In this document: positions 33,850 to 44,062 of the stretch, one piece after another
Layout: the number at the start of each line of letters is the position of its first letter
Position numbering within the stretch: the stretch's first letter is position 1
Assembly: GCA_027487245.1 (NCBI GenBank)
Contig: JAIYDY010000055.1
Location: 1 to 64,000, forward strand
Length of the DNA stretch: 64,000 nucleotides
Source of the DNA: Hyphomicrobiales bacterium
GTDB taxonomy: Bacteria > Pseudomonadota > Alphaproteobacteria > Rhizobiales > Beijerinckiaceae
Direction: 5' to 3'
The notes under the pieces: model-generated
Database searches by the model: none
Seen by the model: only the letters and a program-made list of their open reading frames with translations
Told to the model about the DNA's origin: nothing
Position numbers and translations under genes: made by a program

Positions 33850-36800
33850 ATGGCAGACAAAAGCGTGACCGCAACCGGCATGTCTGACGTATCCCTCGAC
33901 GACAAGTACGACCTGGGCAAGACCCGTGTGTTCCTGACCGGCACGCAGGCCATTGCGCGGCTGCTGCTGATGCAGAAGCTGCGCGACCAGCGCGCCGGGC
34001 TCGACACGGCGGGTTTCGTCTCGGGCTATCGTGGCTCGCCGCTGGGCGGGCTCGACACCCAGTTGCTGCGCGCCGGCAAGGTGCTGAAAGCAGCCAACAT
34101 CCAGTTCCAGCCGGGTCTCAACGAGGATCTGGCCGCGACGGCGGTCTGGGGTTCCCAGCAGGCCGAGATGCGCGGCGAGGGCAAGCATGATGGCGTGTTT
34201 GCGCTGTGGTATGGCAAGGGCCCCGGCGTCGACCGCTCCGGTGACGTGTTCCGCCACGCCAACATGGCGGGAACCTCGCGCCATGGCGGCGTGATCGCGC
34301 TGATGGGCGATGACCACACGGCGGAGAGTTCGACCAACGCCCACCAGACCGAGTTCGTGTTCGTCGACCGGATGATGCCGGTTCTCAACCCGGCCGGCGT
34401 GCAGGAAATTCTCGACTATGGCCTGCACGCGATCGCGCTGTCGCGCTTCGCCTCCGTCTGGGTCGGGCTGAAATGCGTCAAGGACAACATCGAATCGACC
34501 TCCTCGGTCGATGGCTCGGTGGACCGGGTGAAGATTGTCATTCCTGATTTCGAGATGCCGCCGGGCGGGCTCGGCATCCGCACGCCGGATGACTTCCTCG
34601 ATCAGGAAAAGCGCCTGCACATCCACAAGCGGGCGGCGATCCTCGCTTACCTGAAGGCCAACCGGATCAACGAACTGGTGATGGCCGGCGGCAAGACGCC
34701 ACGCATCGGCATCATCACCGTCGGCAAGTCATATCTCGACGTCCGGCAGGCCATGGACGATCTGGGGATCGACGAGGTCAGGGCCGGCAATCTCGGGCTG
34801 CGACTGCTCAAGATCGGCTGCCCATGGCCGATCGGGCGCGATGTGCTGGAGGAGTTCGCGACCGGGCTCGACCTGATCATGGTGGTCGAGGAGAAGCGCT
34901 CGCTGATCGAGGTGCAGGTGCGCGAGGAACTCTACGGTTCGGCGCATCAGCCGGTGGTGATCGGCAAGAAGGACGAGGCCGGGCAATGGCTGTTCCCGGT
35001 CCAAGGCGCGCTTGATCCGAACGATATCGCCCTGGCGCTCGGCCAGCGGCTGCTGCGCTACCACGAGGATGCCGAGCTTGCCGCGCGCCTTGCCGCCATC
35101 GGGGCCGTGCAGGGCAAGCTGACCGAGGTTCAGGAACACGCGAAGCGCACGCCCTATTTCTGCTCTGGCTGCCCGCACAACTCATCAACCGTGGTGCCCG
35201 AGGGCATGCGCGCCTATGCCGGCATCGGCTGCCACTACATGGTGCAGTGGATGCACCGCGACACGGATGGCTTCACCCAGATGGGCGGGGAGGGCGCCAA
35301 CTGGGTTGGCGAGGCCCCGTTCTCGCGGCGGGGCCATGTCTTCCAGAACCTGGGCGACGGCACATACACCCACTCGGGTTCGCTGGCGATCCGCTGGGCG
35401 GTCGCGGCCAAGGTCAATGTCACCTACAAGCTGCTCTACAACGATGCGGTGGCGATGACCGGCGGGCAGGCGGCGGAGGGCGGGCTCAAACCCTGGCAGA
35501 TGGCGCAGCAGATCGCCGCCGAGGGCGTGGAGCGCATCGCGGTCGTCTCCGATGAGCCTGGCAAGTATCCATCCGGCATCCAGTGGCCGGCGGCGACCAC
35601 GTTCCACCACAGGGACGACCTCGAAGGCGTGCAGCGCGAACTGGCCGAGGTGCCCGGGGTGTCACTGCTGCTCTACGACCAGACCTGCGCGACCGAAAAG
35701 CGCCGCCGCCGCAAGCGCGGCGACTATCCCGATCCGGACAAGCGCGTGATCATCAACGAGCTGGTCTGCGAGGGCTGCGGTGACTGCGGAGTCAAGTCCA
35801 ACTGCGTCTCGGTGCAGCCGCTGGAGACCGAGTTCGGGCGCAAGCGCCAGATCGACCAGTCGAACTGCAACAAGGATTTCTCCTGCGTCAACGGCTTCTG
35901 CCCGTCCTTCGTGACGGTGGAGGGCGCGCAGCCGAAAAAGGCCGATGTGCCAAAGGCGGATGCTGGCGCGCTCGGTGACAGCCCCCTGCCGGAACCTGCT
36001 GTGCCAGCCCTGAGCGCCAATTACGCGGTCATCGTCACCGGCGTCGGCGGCACGGGCGTGGTCACGATCGGCGCGATTCTCGGGATGGCGGCCCACCTTG
36101 AAGGCAAGGGCTGCGGCATGATCGACATGGCCGGGCTGGCGCAGAAGGGCGGCGCCGTGTTCAGCCATGTGCGGCTGGCACCGACGCCGGAGGACATCCA
36201 CGCCATCCGCGTGGTGGCGGGGCAGGCCGACCTCGTGCTGGGCTGCGACCTGATCGTCACCGGCTCGAAGAAGGTGCTGGCGGCTGTGCGCAAGGACGAC
36301 ACGACCGTGCTCTGCAACACCGCCGAGTTCCTGCCGGGCGACTTCACCCGCAATGCCGATTTCTCGCTGCCGAGCGAGCGCATCAAGCGCTCTGTGCTGT
36401 CTGCGGCGGGCCGGGAGCATACCCACTTCATCGACGCCACCGGCGCGGCCATGGGGCTGCTCGGCAATGCCATCGCCGCCAACATGTTCATCATGGGCTA
36501 TGCGTGGCAACTGGGTCGGATTCCGCTGGGCCGCGCCGCGCTGGAGCGCGCCATCACACTCAATGGCGAGGCGGTTGCCATGAACCTCAAGGCCTTCGCA
36601 CTGGGCCGGCGGGCGGCGCATGATCCGGCTGCTCTGGCTGCCTTCCTCGGCGCCGCCAAGGCCCCCACCGCCGCGCGGCACATGTCCACCTCGCTGGACG
36701 AGATGATCGAGCGCCGCGTGGCGCATCTGACCGGCTACCAGAACGCGGCCTATGCCGCGCGGTATGCCGCGCTGGTGCAGAAGGTGCGGGCGGAGGAAGA

Positions 36801-37362
36801 GCGCGTGCTGCCGGGCTCAACGAAGCTGGCCGAAGCAGTCGCGCGCTACGGCTTCAAGCTGATGGCCTACAAGGACGAGTACGAGGTGGCCCGGCTCTAC
36901 AGCGATGGCAGCTTCCTCAAGCAGGTGGCAGCCACCTTCCAGGGCGAGAATCTGCGCTTCAACCTGCACCTCGCCCCGCCCTTGCTGGCCAAGGTCGACC
37001 CGGTGACCGGACAGCCGCGCAAGATGACGTTCGGGCCATGGATGCTGCGTGCGATGGGCGTTCTGGCAAAGCTGAAGGGCCTGCGCGGCACCCCGTTCGA
37101 TGTGTTCGGCTATACCCATGAGCGCCGGATGGAACGCCGACTGATCGCCGATTACATGGCGATGATGGAGGAACTGACCGGCAAGCTGAACGCCGGCAAC
37201 CTGCCGCTGGCCGTGGCATTGGCTGCCATCCCCGAGAAGATCCGCGGGTTCGGCCATGTCAAGGAACGGCATCTCAAGCAGGCCAAGGCGGAAGAAGCCG
37301 ATCTTCTCGCCCGCTTCCGGGCCGGCGAGACGATGGTGCCGATGGCCGAGGCTGCCGAATAG
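33850..37362 (+). CDS. Indolepyruvate ferredoxin oxidoreductase, fused alpha-beta form
   Basis: 1170 residues. The N-terminal alpha-like part has pyruvate-oxidoreductase features (SGYRGSPLGGLD, GKGPGVDRSGDVFRHANMAG). The thiamine-diphosphate region holds PYFCSGCPHNSSTVVPEG and NLGDGTYTHSGSLAI. A Cys-rich iron-sulfur segment (VCEGCGDCGVKSNC...CNKDFSCVNGFCPSF) follows, then the gamma domain (VTGVGGTGVVTIGAILGMAAHLEGKG). It converts arylpyruvates from aromatic amino-acid transamination to aryl-acetyl-CoA and reduces ferredoxin. Start: ATG at 33850 with AGGAGG 5 bp upstream; in-frame upstream codons are rejected. Confidence 0.92.
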   Translation: MADKSVTATGMSDVSLDDKYDLGKTRVFLTGTQAIARLLLMQKLRDQRAGLDTAGFVSGYRGSPLGGLDTQLLRAGKVLKAANIQFQPGLNEDLAATAVWGSQQAEMRGEGKHDGVFALWYGKGPGVDRSGDVFRHANMAGTSRHGGVIALMGDDHTAESSTNAHQTEFVFVDRMMPVLNPAGVQEILDYGLHAIALSRFASVWVGLKCVKDNIESTSSVDGSVDRVKIVIPDFEMPPGGLGIRTPDDFLDQEKRLHIHKRAAILAYLKANRINELVMAGGKTPRIGIITVGKSYLDVRQAMDDLGIDEVRAGNLGLRLLKIGCPWPIGRDVLEEFATGLDLIMVVEEKRSLIEVQVREELYGSAHQPVVIGKKDEAGQWLFPVQGALDPNDIALALGQRLLRYHEDAELAARLAAIGAVQGKLTEVQEHAKRTPYFCSGCPHNSSTVVPEGMRAYAGIGCHYMVQWMHRDTDGFTQMGGEGANWVGEAPFSRRGHVFQNLGDGTYTHSGSLAIRWAVAAKVNVTYKLLYNDAVAMTGGQAAEGGLKPWQMAQQIAAEGVERIAVVSDEPGKYPSGIQWPAATTFHHRDDLEGVQRELAEVPGVSLLLYDQTCATEKRRRRKRGDYPDPDKRVIINELVCEGCGDCGVKSNCVSVQPLETEFGRKRQIDQSNCNKDFSCVNGFCPSFVTVEGAQPKKADVPKADAGALGDSPLPEPAVPALSANYAVIVTGVGGTGVVTIGAILGMAAHLEGKGCGMIDMAGLAQKGGAVFSHVRLAPTPEDIHAIRVVAGQADLVLGCDLIVTGSKKVLAAVRKDDTTVLCNTAEFLPGDFTRNADFSLPSERIKRSVLSAAGREHTHFIDATGAAMGLLGNAIAANMFIMGYAWQLGRIPLGRAALERAITLNGEAVAMNLKAFALGRRAAHDPAALAAFLGAAKAPTAARHMSTSLDEMIERRVAHLTGYQNAAYAARYAALVQKVRAEEERVLPGSTKLAEAVARYGFKLMAYKDEYEVARLYSDGSFLKQVAATFQGENLRFNLHLAPPLLAKVDPVTGQPRKMTFGPWMLRAMGVLAKLKGLRGTPFDVFGYTHERRMERRLIADYMAMMEELTGKLNAGNLPLAVALAAIPEKIRGFGHVKERHLKQAKAEEADLLARFRAGETMVPMAEAAE

Positions 37363-37499
37363 GGTGCGTTGCAGGGGCCTTGCCGCCCGCAACACCGTTC
37401 ATTTGCGCACAGCGCACCCCATGTCTGCGGGATGGGTGCGGGCATTTGCGCATAAAGTTGAGGCTTGCTCCCACCACGCTTGTCAGTATGTTTCCCATC

Positions 37500-37520
37500 G
37501 ACCGGGTCTTGACCCCGGTC
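37500..37520. promoter_or_regulatory. Palindrome upstream of the acyl-CoA ligase
   Basis: GACCGGG-TCTTGAC-CCCGGTC has perfect 7-bp arms. It is followed 4 bp later by a second palindrome. No T-run follows, so it is a weak candidate for a terminator of the preceding gene and more likely an operator. Confidence 0.3.
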
Positions 37521-37523
37521 CAA

Positions 37524-37543
37524 ATGGTTTCATGTGAGACCAT
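37524..37543. promoter_or_regulatory. 20-bp near-palindrome upstream of the acyl-CoA ligase
   Basis: ATGGTTTCAT / GTGAGACCAT: eight of ten positions pair. It is centred about 73 bp before the TTG start of the ligase and fits a TetR- or GntR-type operator for the ligase-transporter operon. Confidence 0.3.
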
Positions 37544-37606
37544 CAAGATCGCTTCAGGCGGCAGCCAGCCCATCCGGCAGGCAGGAAACACGAGGGAGGA
37601 CGGACG

Positions 37607-39586
37607 TTGGCCCAGTCAGCGACCGAAAAGCTGGACACGTTCCCGAAGCTGCTGCGGCGCAATGCTGCCGTGCGCGGCAGCAATACTGCCTTCCGGCACA
37701 AGGATCTCGGCATCTGGCAGTCGTGGACCTGGGCCGAGGTCTACGAGATCGTGCGGGCCTATGCCGTTGGCATGAAGGCGCTGGGCCTTGTGCGCGGCGA
37801 CAAGGTGGCCATCGTCGGCGCCAATCGCCCGAAGCTCTACTGGTCGATGATGGCAGCCCAGGTGCTGGGCGCCGTGCCGGTGCCGGTCTACTCGGACGCC
37901 ATCGCGGACGAGTTGGCCTATGTGCTCGATCATGCCGAGGTGCGCTTTGCCGCCGTGCAGGATCAGGAGCAGGTCGACAAGCTCTTGTCGGTCAGCGAGC
38001 GGGTGCCGCGCCTCAAGACCATGCTCTATGACTGGGGTCGTGGCCTCCGGGACTATGATCACACCCATCTGCACCCGATCGAGGCCGTGATCGCACAGGG
38101 CCGGGCGCGGCTGTCCGAGGGGCCCGATGTGGGGGCTGCCCTCGATGCCGAGATCGATGGCGGGACTGGCGATGACCTGTCGATCATCCTCTACACCTCC
38201 GGCACCACGGGCCGCTCCAAGGGCGTGATGCTGACGGCGGGCCGCTCGATCGCGGCAGCCACCGACACGGTGGCCTTCGACCATCTGTCCGACCGTGACG
38301 AGGTTCTGGCCTATCTGCCGCTGGCGTGGGTGGGCGACCATTACCTCAATTTCGCGCAAGGCCTGGTTGCAGGGTTCTGCACGGCGTGCCCCGAAAGCGC
38401 CGACACCGCGCAGGCCGATCTCAAGGAGATCGGGCCGACCTTCTATTTTGCGCCGCCACGCGTGTTCGAGAACCTGCTGACGCGCGTGATGATCCGGATG
38501 GAGGATGCGGGCAGCCTCAAGCGCCGGATGTTCCATCACTACATCGCGGTTGCCAAGCAATGGGGCGAGAAGATCCTCAACGGGCAGGAGGTGCCGCTGT
38601 CGGCGCGCCTGTCCTACGGGTTGGGCAACCTTCTGGTCTACGCGCCGCTGAAGAATGCGCTCGGGTTCTCCAAGGTGCGCACGGCCTACACGGCCGGCGA
38701 GGCGATTGGGCCGGAGCTGTTCTCGTTCTACCGCTCGCTCGGCATGAACCTGAAGCAGCTTTATGGGCAGACCGAGGCCTTCCTTTATGTCACCGCGCAG
38801 CCGGACGGGCAGATCAGGGCTGACACGGTCGGACCCGCCACGCCGAACGTGGAGATCCGGATCGAGGACGGCACGGGGGAGGTGCTTTACAAGTCCCCCG
38901 GCCAGTTCATCGGCTACTTCAAGGATGCCGAAAAGACCGCTGAAACGATGACGCCGGATGGCTTCGTGCGCACCGGCGATGCCGGCTTCTTCGAGGTCGG
39001 CACCGGCCATCTCAAGATCATTGACCGGGCCAAGGATGTCTCGAAGCTGAAGTCCGGTGACCTGTTCGCACCGAAATACATCGAGAACCGGCTGAAGTTC
39101 TATCCGAACATCAAGGAGGTGGTGGCGTTCGGCCAGGGCGAGGAATTCGTCACGGTGTTCATCAACATCGATCTCACCGCCGTCGGCAACTGGGCGGAGC
39201 GCAACAACGTGGTCTATGGCTCCTATCAGGAACTGGCCGGGCACCCGGACGTCTATTCCATCATCACTGCCCACGTGGACGCGGTGAACGCCCAGCTTGC
39301 CACAGAGCCGGCGATGGCGGCGGCGCAGATCCGGCGCTTCCTGATCCTGCACAAGGAGCTGGATGCCGACGACGGCGAGTTGACCCGCACCCAGAAGGTG
39401 CGTCGCGGCTTCGTCGGCGAGCGCTATGCGCCGCTGGTGAAGGCGCTCTATGACGGCTCGTCCGAGGCGGACATCTCGACCGAAGTCACCTTCGAGGATG
39501 GCCGCAAGGGCGTGATCTCGGCCCGCGTCAAGGTCAAGGACGCGACGCTGTTTCCGGCCACCAGCACGACCGGAAAGGCCGCGTGA
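37607..39586 (+). CDS. Long-chain/aryl acyl-CoA synthetase (AMP-forming)
   Basis: 659-residue ANL ligase: P-loop SIILYTSGTTGRSKGVMLT, adenine motif LYGQTEAF, and TGDAGFFEVGTGHLKIIDRAKDVSKLKSGDLFAPKYIE with the hinge. It activates a carboxylic acid to the CoA thioester. It starts with TTG at 37607, supported by GAGGGAGGA 6 bp upstream. Its stop overlaps the LivG start, so it is co-translated with the importer. Ligases in this position inside Liv-type operons often serve aromatic or branched acids; the substrate is not determinable here. Confidence 0.9.
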   Translation: MAQSATEKLDTFPKLLRRNAAVRGSNTAFRHKDLGIWQSWTWAEVYEIVRAYAVGMKALGLVRGDKVAIVGANRPKLYWSMMAAQVLGAVPVPVYSDAIADELAYVLDHAEVRFAAVQDQEQVDKLLSVSERVPRLKTMLYDWGRGLRDYDHTHLHPIEAVIAQGRARLSEGPDVGAALDAEIDGGTGDDLSIILYTSGTTGRSKGVMLTAGRSIAAATDTVAFDHLSDRDEVLAYLPLAWVGDHYLNFAQGLVAGFCTACPESADTAQADLKEIGPTFYFAPPRVFENLLTRVMIRMEDAGSLKRRMFHHYIAVAKQWGEKILNGQEVPLSARLSYGLGNLLVYAPLKNALGFSKVRTAYTAGEAIGPELFSFYRSLGMNLKQLYGQTEAFLYVTAQPDGQIRADTVGPATPNVEIRIEDGTGEVLYKSPGQFIGYFKDAEKTAETMTPDGFVRTGDAGFFEVGTGHLKIIDRAKDVSKLKSGDLFAPKYIENRLKFYPNIKEVVAFGQGEEFVTVFINIDLTAVGNWAERNNVVYGSYQELAGHPDVYSIITAHVDAVNAQLATEPAMAAAQIRRFLILHKELDADDGELTRTQKVRRGFVGERYAPLVKALYDGSSEADISTEVTFEDGRKGVISARVKVKDATLFPATSTTGKAA

Positions 39587-40398
39587 TGCTGCATGTCTCG
39601 CCCCAGAGCACCAGTGCCGCGATCGCCAAGGGCGAGGTGCTGCTCAATGTCGAGAACGTCTCGCTGCGCTTCGGCGGGGTGAAGGCGATCTCGGATGTGT
39701 CCTTCGACATTCGCAAGGGCGAGGTCAGGGCCATCATCGGCCCAAACGGGGCTGGCAAGACCTCGATGCTGAACTGCATCAACGGCTTCTATTTCCCGCA
39801 GGAAGGCCACATCACCTACAAGGGCGTTCGCCGCCAGAAGGTGCGCCCGCACGAGGCGGCCTCCTCCGGCATTGCCCGCACCTTCCAGAACGTCGCCCTG
39901 TTCAAGGGCATGTCGACGCTCGACAACATCATGACGGGGCGCTTGCTCAAGATGAAGCGCGGCTTCCTCTGGCAGTGCCTGCATTGGGGGCCGGCCCAGG
40001 CCGAAGAGATCGCGCATCGCGAGACGGTCGAGCGCGTGATCGACTTCCTCGAAATCCAGGCGATCCGCAAAACGCCGGTCGGCCGCTTGCCCTACGGCCT
40101 GCAGAAGCGCGTCGAGCTCGGGCGGGCCCTTGCCGCCGAGCCGGAACTGCTGCTGCTCGACGAGCCGATGGCCGGCATGAACCTTGAGGAGAAAGAGGAC
40201 ATGTGCCGCTTCATCCTCGACGTGAACCAGCAGTTCGGCACCACCATCGCGCTGATCGAGCATGACATGGGCGTGGTGATGGACCTGTCGGACCGCGTCG
40301 TCGTGCTCGAATACGGCCGCAAGATCGCCGACGGCACGCCCGATGTGGTGAAGGCCGACCAGAAGGTCATCGACGCCTATCTCGGCGTGGCGCATTAG
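39586..40398 (+). CDS. livG: Branched-chain-type ABC importer ATPase, LivG-like
   Basis: 270 residues: Walker A GPNGAGKTSMLN, the long LivG insertion after Walker A (FPQEGHITYKGVRRQK), signature LPYGLQKRVELGRALA (a variant of LSGGQ usual for this subfamily), Walker B LLLLDEPMAG, H-loop LIEHDMGVVM. The start may be the GTG at 39583 or the ATG at 39586; both overlap the ligase stop codon. Confidence 0.9.
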   Translation: MLHVSPQSTSAAIAKGEVLLNVENVSLRFGGVKAISDVSFDIRKGEVRAIIGPNGAGKTSMLNCINGFYFPQEGHITYKGVRRQKVRPHEAASSGIARTFQNVALFKGMSTLDNIMTGRLLKMKRGFLWQCLHWGPAQAEEIAHRETVERVIDFLEIQAIRKTPVGRLPYGLQKRVELGRALAAEPELLLLDEPMAGMNLEEKEDMCRFILDVNQQFGTTIALIEHDMGVVMDLSDRVVVLEYGRKIADGTPDVVKADQKVIDAYLGVAH

Positions 40399-40410
40399 GG
40401 GGATTGCAGA

Positions 40411-41532
40411 ATGTCAGCCGTCACCTCAACCGCGCCCAAACCCATGCTTTCGCCAGCCATGATGGCAACCGTGAAAGTGCTTGGCGTCTTCGGCGCCATC
40501 GCGCTCGCCATCGTCCTGCTGGTCCAGAGCGGGGCCATGCCCAAGGGCTCGATCGGCCACAAGGTGCTGGCTGCGCCCTTCATCGACATGTGGGATTTGC
40601 CCGACCTTCTGGTGCAGACCCTTTGGGAAGGCCTGGTTGCCGGCGTGCTCTATGCGCTGATTGCGCTCGGCTTCGTGCTGATCTTCAAGGCGTCGGGCGT
40701 GTTCAACTTCGCGCAGGGCATCATGGTGGTGTTCTCGGCGCTGACGCTGGTGGGCTCTTACGAGATCATGACCCAGCGCATGGGCCTGCCGACCGGGGTC
40801 GCGGTCGCAATCCTGGCGCTGATCGTTGCGGTGGCGACGATGTTCGTGCTGGCCTGGCTGGTGGAGCGCATCGTGCTCAGGCCGCTGGTCAACCAGAACG
40901 AGATCATCATGCTGATGGCGACGGTCGGGCTGACCTATTTTCTGATCGGCTTCGGCGAATACGTGTTCGGCGGCAACCCCAAGGTGATGATCACCGCCGA
41001 ACTCGGGCTGCCGACCGGCAACACCCAGTTCAACATCCTCGGCGGGCGGGTCAACATCCAGCATCTGGATGTGGCGGCCGCGGTGATCGCCTCGGTGATG
41101 ATCGCGGGCCTCGCCTTCTTCTTCCAGTACACCCGCATCGGACGGGCGCTGCGCGCGGTGGCGGACAGCCACAAGGCAGCGCTGTCGGTCGGCATCTCGC
41201 TCAACCAGATCTGGGTCATCGTCTGGTTCACCGCCGGCATCGTGGCGCTGGTCACCGGCATCATGTGGGGCGCGCGCTCGGACGTGTCGTTCGCGCTGGA
41301 GATCATCGCGCTGAAGGCGCTGCCGGTGCTGATCCTCGGCGGCTTCACCTCGGTGCCCGGCGCCATCGTCGGCGGCCTGATCATCGGTATCGGCGAGAAG
41401 ATGGGAGAAGGCTACTGGGGCCCGCTGCTGGGCGGCGGCATCGAGACCTGGCTGGCCTATGTCATCGCGCTTGGCTTCCTGCTGTTCCGTCCGCAAGGGC
41501 TGTTCGGCGAGAAGATCATCGAACGCATCTGA
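40411..41532 (+). CDS. livH: Branched-chain-type ABC importer permease, LivH-like
   Basis: 373 residues, about eight to nine hydrophobic segments. The LivH core GLVAGVLYALIALGFVLIFKASGVFNFAQGIMVVFSA is preceded by an extra N-terminal helix (VLGVFGAIALAIVLLVQSGA), making it longer than E. coli LivH. The ATPase-contact segment is RIGRALRAVADSHKAALSVGI. It begins 12 bp after livG. Confidence 0.9.
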   Translation: MSAVTSTAPKPMLSPAMMATVKVLGVFGAIALAIVLLVQSGAMPKGSIGHKVLAAPFIDMWDLPDLLVQTLWEGLVAGVLYALIALGFVLIFKASGVFNFAQGIMVVFSALTLVGSYEIMTQRMGLPTGVAVAILALIVAVATMFVLAWLVERIVLRPLVNQNEIIMLMATVGLTYFLIGFGEYVFGGNPKVMITAELGLPTGNTQFNILGGRVNIQHLDVAAAVIASVMIAGLAFFFQYTRIGRALRAVADSHKAALSVGISLNQIWVIVWFTAGIVALVTGIMWGARSDVSFALEIIALKALPVLILGGFTSVPGAIVGGLIIGIGEKMGEGYWGPLLGGGIETWLAYVIALGFLLFRPQGLFGEKIIERI

Positions 41533-41547
41533 CCGGAGAAGCACAAC

Positions 41548-42627
41548 GTGTTCTATCGTGAAACCGGCCAGTTCAAGACCAACTATGCCGATGACATGGC
41601 GATCTTTCCGATCCGCCAGGACCGGATCGGCCTTGCGCTGATCCTCGCCTTCGCCTTCCTCGTGGTGCCGTTCGTCACCAGCGATTTCACGCTCAAGACG
41701 ATCATGCTGCCGTTTCTGGCGCTGTCGGTCGCGGTGATCGGCCTCAACATCCTGACCGGCTACACGGGCCTGATCAGCCTTGGCTCTGCCGGCTTCATGG
41801 GCGTGGGCGCCTATGCCTGCTACAAGCTGACGACGATCTTTCCCGAGGTGAACATTCTCATCTGGATTTTCGTCTCGGGCTTCTTCGCTGCGGCCGTCGG
41901 GGTGTTCTTCGGTCTGCCCAGCTTGCGCATCAAGGGGCTTTATCTCGCGGTGGCGACGCTGGCGGCGCAGTTCTTCCTGCAGTGGGCTTTCGTGCGCATT
42001 CCATGGCTGTTCAACTACAACCCGTCCGGGGCGATCGAGGTGCCGCTGCGCACCCTGTTCGGCGTGCCGATCACCGGGCCGACGGCCTCGCTGGAGGTGA
42101 AATACCTGATCTGCCTGTGCTTCGTGGTGGGCATGACCTGGCTGGCATCGAACCTCGTGCATGGGCGCATCGGGCGCTCGTGGATGGCGGTGCGCGACAT
42201 GGACATCGCCGCTGAGCTGATGGGCATCAAGCTGCTGAACGCCAAGCTGATGGCCTTTGCCGTCTCGTCCTTCTACTGCGGGGTCTCGGGCGCGCTGTTC
42301 GTGTTCCTATATCTGGGTGGTGCGGAAGCAGGCACCGAGTTTGCCATCCGTCTGTCCTTCCTGATCCTGTTTGCGGTGATCATCGGCGGGGCGGGCTCGA
42401 TGATCGGCTCGTTCCTGGGGGCGGGCTTCATCGTGGCGCTGCCGACCATCCTGAAATTCGGGCTGCCGGCCATCGGCATCGCGATCACCGGCGCAACCGC
42501 CGAGAAGATCGTGCTGATGATCATCGGCGCACTGACGATCTATCTCCTGATTGTGGAACCTCACGGTCTGGCCAGGATCTGGCAGATCATGAAGCAGAAA
42601 CTGCGGGTCTGGCCTTTCCCCTACTGA
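41548..42627 (+). CDS. livM: Branched-chain-type ABC importer permease, LivM-like
   Basis: 359 residues with a soluble N-terminus of about 25 residues, then about nine helices. The LivM hallmark IGLNILTGYTGLISLGSAGFMGVGAY and the ATPase-contact segment RIGRSWMAVRDMDIAAELMGI are present. GTG start at 41548 with a CGGAGAAG ribosome site, 15 bp after livH. Confidence 0.9.
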   Translation: MFYRETGQFKTNYADDMAIFPIRQDRIGLALILAFAFLVVPFVTSDFTLKTIMLPFLALSVAVIGLNILTGYTGLISLGSAGFMGVGAYACYKLTTIFPEVNILIWIFVSGFFAAAVGVFFGLPSLRIKGLYLAVATLAAQFFLQWAFVRIPWLFNYNPSGAIEVPLRTLFGVPITGPTASLEVKYLICLCFVVGMTWLASNLVHGRIGRSWMAVRDMDIAAELMGIKLLNAKLMAFAVSSFYCGVSGALFVFLYLGGAEAGTEFAIRLSFLILFAVIIGGAGSMIGSFLGAGFIVALPTILKFGLPAIGIAITGATAEKIVLMIIGALTIYLLIVEPHGLARIWQIMKQKLRVWPFPY

Positions 42628-42710
42628 GGCCTGCCAACAGCAAACCAGGTCCGGGACTTATCGAAACCCGGCCACATCGATGAACAACGGTGAACGGAGG
42701 AACGACACCC

Positions 42711-44036
42711 ATGATGTTCAAGAAACTGGCTCTCGGCGCTTCTGTCGCGGCCACGGTGCTGATGGCGGGCTTTGCCGCCAAGGCGCAGGACGCGATCAAC
42801 TTCGTGCACAACACCTACCGCACCGGTGCCTTCTCGGGTTCCGGCATCCCGGTCGGTGACGGCGTGCGCGACTACTTCGCCATGCTCAATGCCCGCGACG
42901 GCGGCATCGGCGGCGTCAGGATCAACTTCGAGGAGTGCGAGACCGCCTACGACACGCGTCGTTCGGTCGAGTGCTACGAGCAGGGCAAGGCCAAGAACTC
43001 GGTGCTCTATGTGCCGTGGTCCACCGGTGCCACGCTGGCGGCGATCCCGCGCGCCCACATCGACAAGATCCCGATCTTCTCGATGGGCTACGGCCTTTCG
43101 GCTTCGGCCGTGGGCGAGGTCTTCCCCTGGGTGTTCAACATGCCGATCACCTATTGGGATGGCGCCAACGCCTTCATCCAGCACGTCGCGCAGCAGGAAG
43201 GCGGCTTCGACAAGCTCAAGGGCAAGACCATCGGCCTTCTGCACCTCGATGCGCCATTCGGCAAGGAGCCGATCCCGATCCTCGAGACGCTGGCCAAGCA
43301 GCACGGCTTCAACCTGAAGCTCTACCCGGTGGCGCCCGCCGAAATGCAGAACCAGTCCTCGGTCTGGCTCTCGATCCGGCGTGACCGCACCGACTGGGTC
43401 TACAACCAGGGCTGGGGCGCGATGAACCCGACCGCAGTGCGCGAGGCAGCGCGCGGCGGCTTCCCGGTCAACCGTCTGGTTGGCGTGTGGTGGGCTGGCG
43501 GCGATGACGACGCACGCCCGGCCGGCGATGCGGCGAAGGGCTACCGCGCCCTGAACTGGCACCAGACCGGTGCCAACTTCCCCGTCGTCCAGGACATCAT
43601 CAAGCATGTCGTGGACAAGGGGCAGTCGCTGTCGCCGAAGGAAAAGGTCGGCGAGAACCTCTACAACCGGGGTGTCTACCAGGGCATCCTGATCGCAGAA
43701 GCGATCCGCAACGCGCAGGCCATCACCGGCAAGAAGGTGATCACCGGCGAGGACATGCGCAGGGGCTTCGAAGCTCTCAACATGACCGAAGCCCGCTGGG
43801 CTGCCAACGGTGCTGCCGGCTTCGCGTCGCCAGTCCGCGTCACCTGCTCGGATCACAACAGCCAGTCGGCTGTCTACGTGATGGAATGGGACGGCAAGGC
43901 CTGGAAGCGCCAGTCGGCCGATATCCAGCCGCAGAAGGAGATGGTCCGTCCGCTGCTGGAAGAAGCCGCCAAGGCCTTCGCCACCTCGAATGCAGGCTGG
44001 CCAGCCCGCACCGAGCCCTGCCAGAACAACTCGTGA
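42711..44036 (+). CDS. livK: Branched-chain-type ABC importer substrate-binding protein, LivK-like
   Basis: 441 residues, signal peptide (KLALGASVAATVLMAGFAAKA), then DAINFVHNTYRTGAFSGSGIPVGDGVRDYFAMLNARDGGIGGV, a type-I periplasmic binding fold with one likely disulfide pair (EECETAYDTRRSVECYEQG). It is closer to binding proteins linked with aromatic-acid ligases than to classical LivK. GGAGGAA at 42706 region precedes the ATG. The last helix is followed by the composite repeat and then livF. Confidence 0.88.
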   Translation: MMFKKLALGASVAATVLMAGFAAKAQDAINFVHNTYRTGAFSGSGIPVGDGVRDYFAMLNARDGGIGGVRINFEECETAYDTRRSVECYEQGKAKNSVLYVPWSTGATLAAIPRAHIDKIPIFSMGYGLSASAVGEVFPWVFNMPITYWDGANAFIQHVAQQEGGFDKLKGKTIGLLHLDAPFGKEPIPILETLAKQHGFNLKLYPVAPAEMQNQSSVWLSIRRDRTDWVYNQGWGAMNPTAVREAARGGFPVNRLVGVWWAGGDDDARPAGDAAKGYRALNWHQTGANFPVVQDIIKHVVDKGQSLSPKEKVGENLYNRGVYQGILIAEAIRNAQAITGKKVITGEDMRRGFEALNMTEARWAANGAAGFASPVRVTCSDHNSQSAVYVMEWDGKAWKRQSADIQPQKEMVRPLLEEAAKAFATSNAGWPARTEPCQNNS

Positions 44037-44062
44037 GTTGAACAACGCCGGGCATGACCCTT

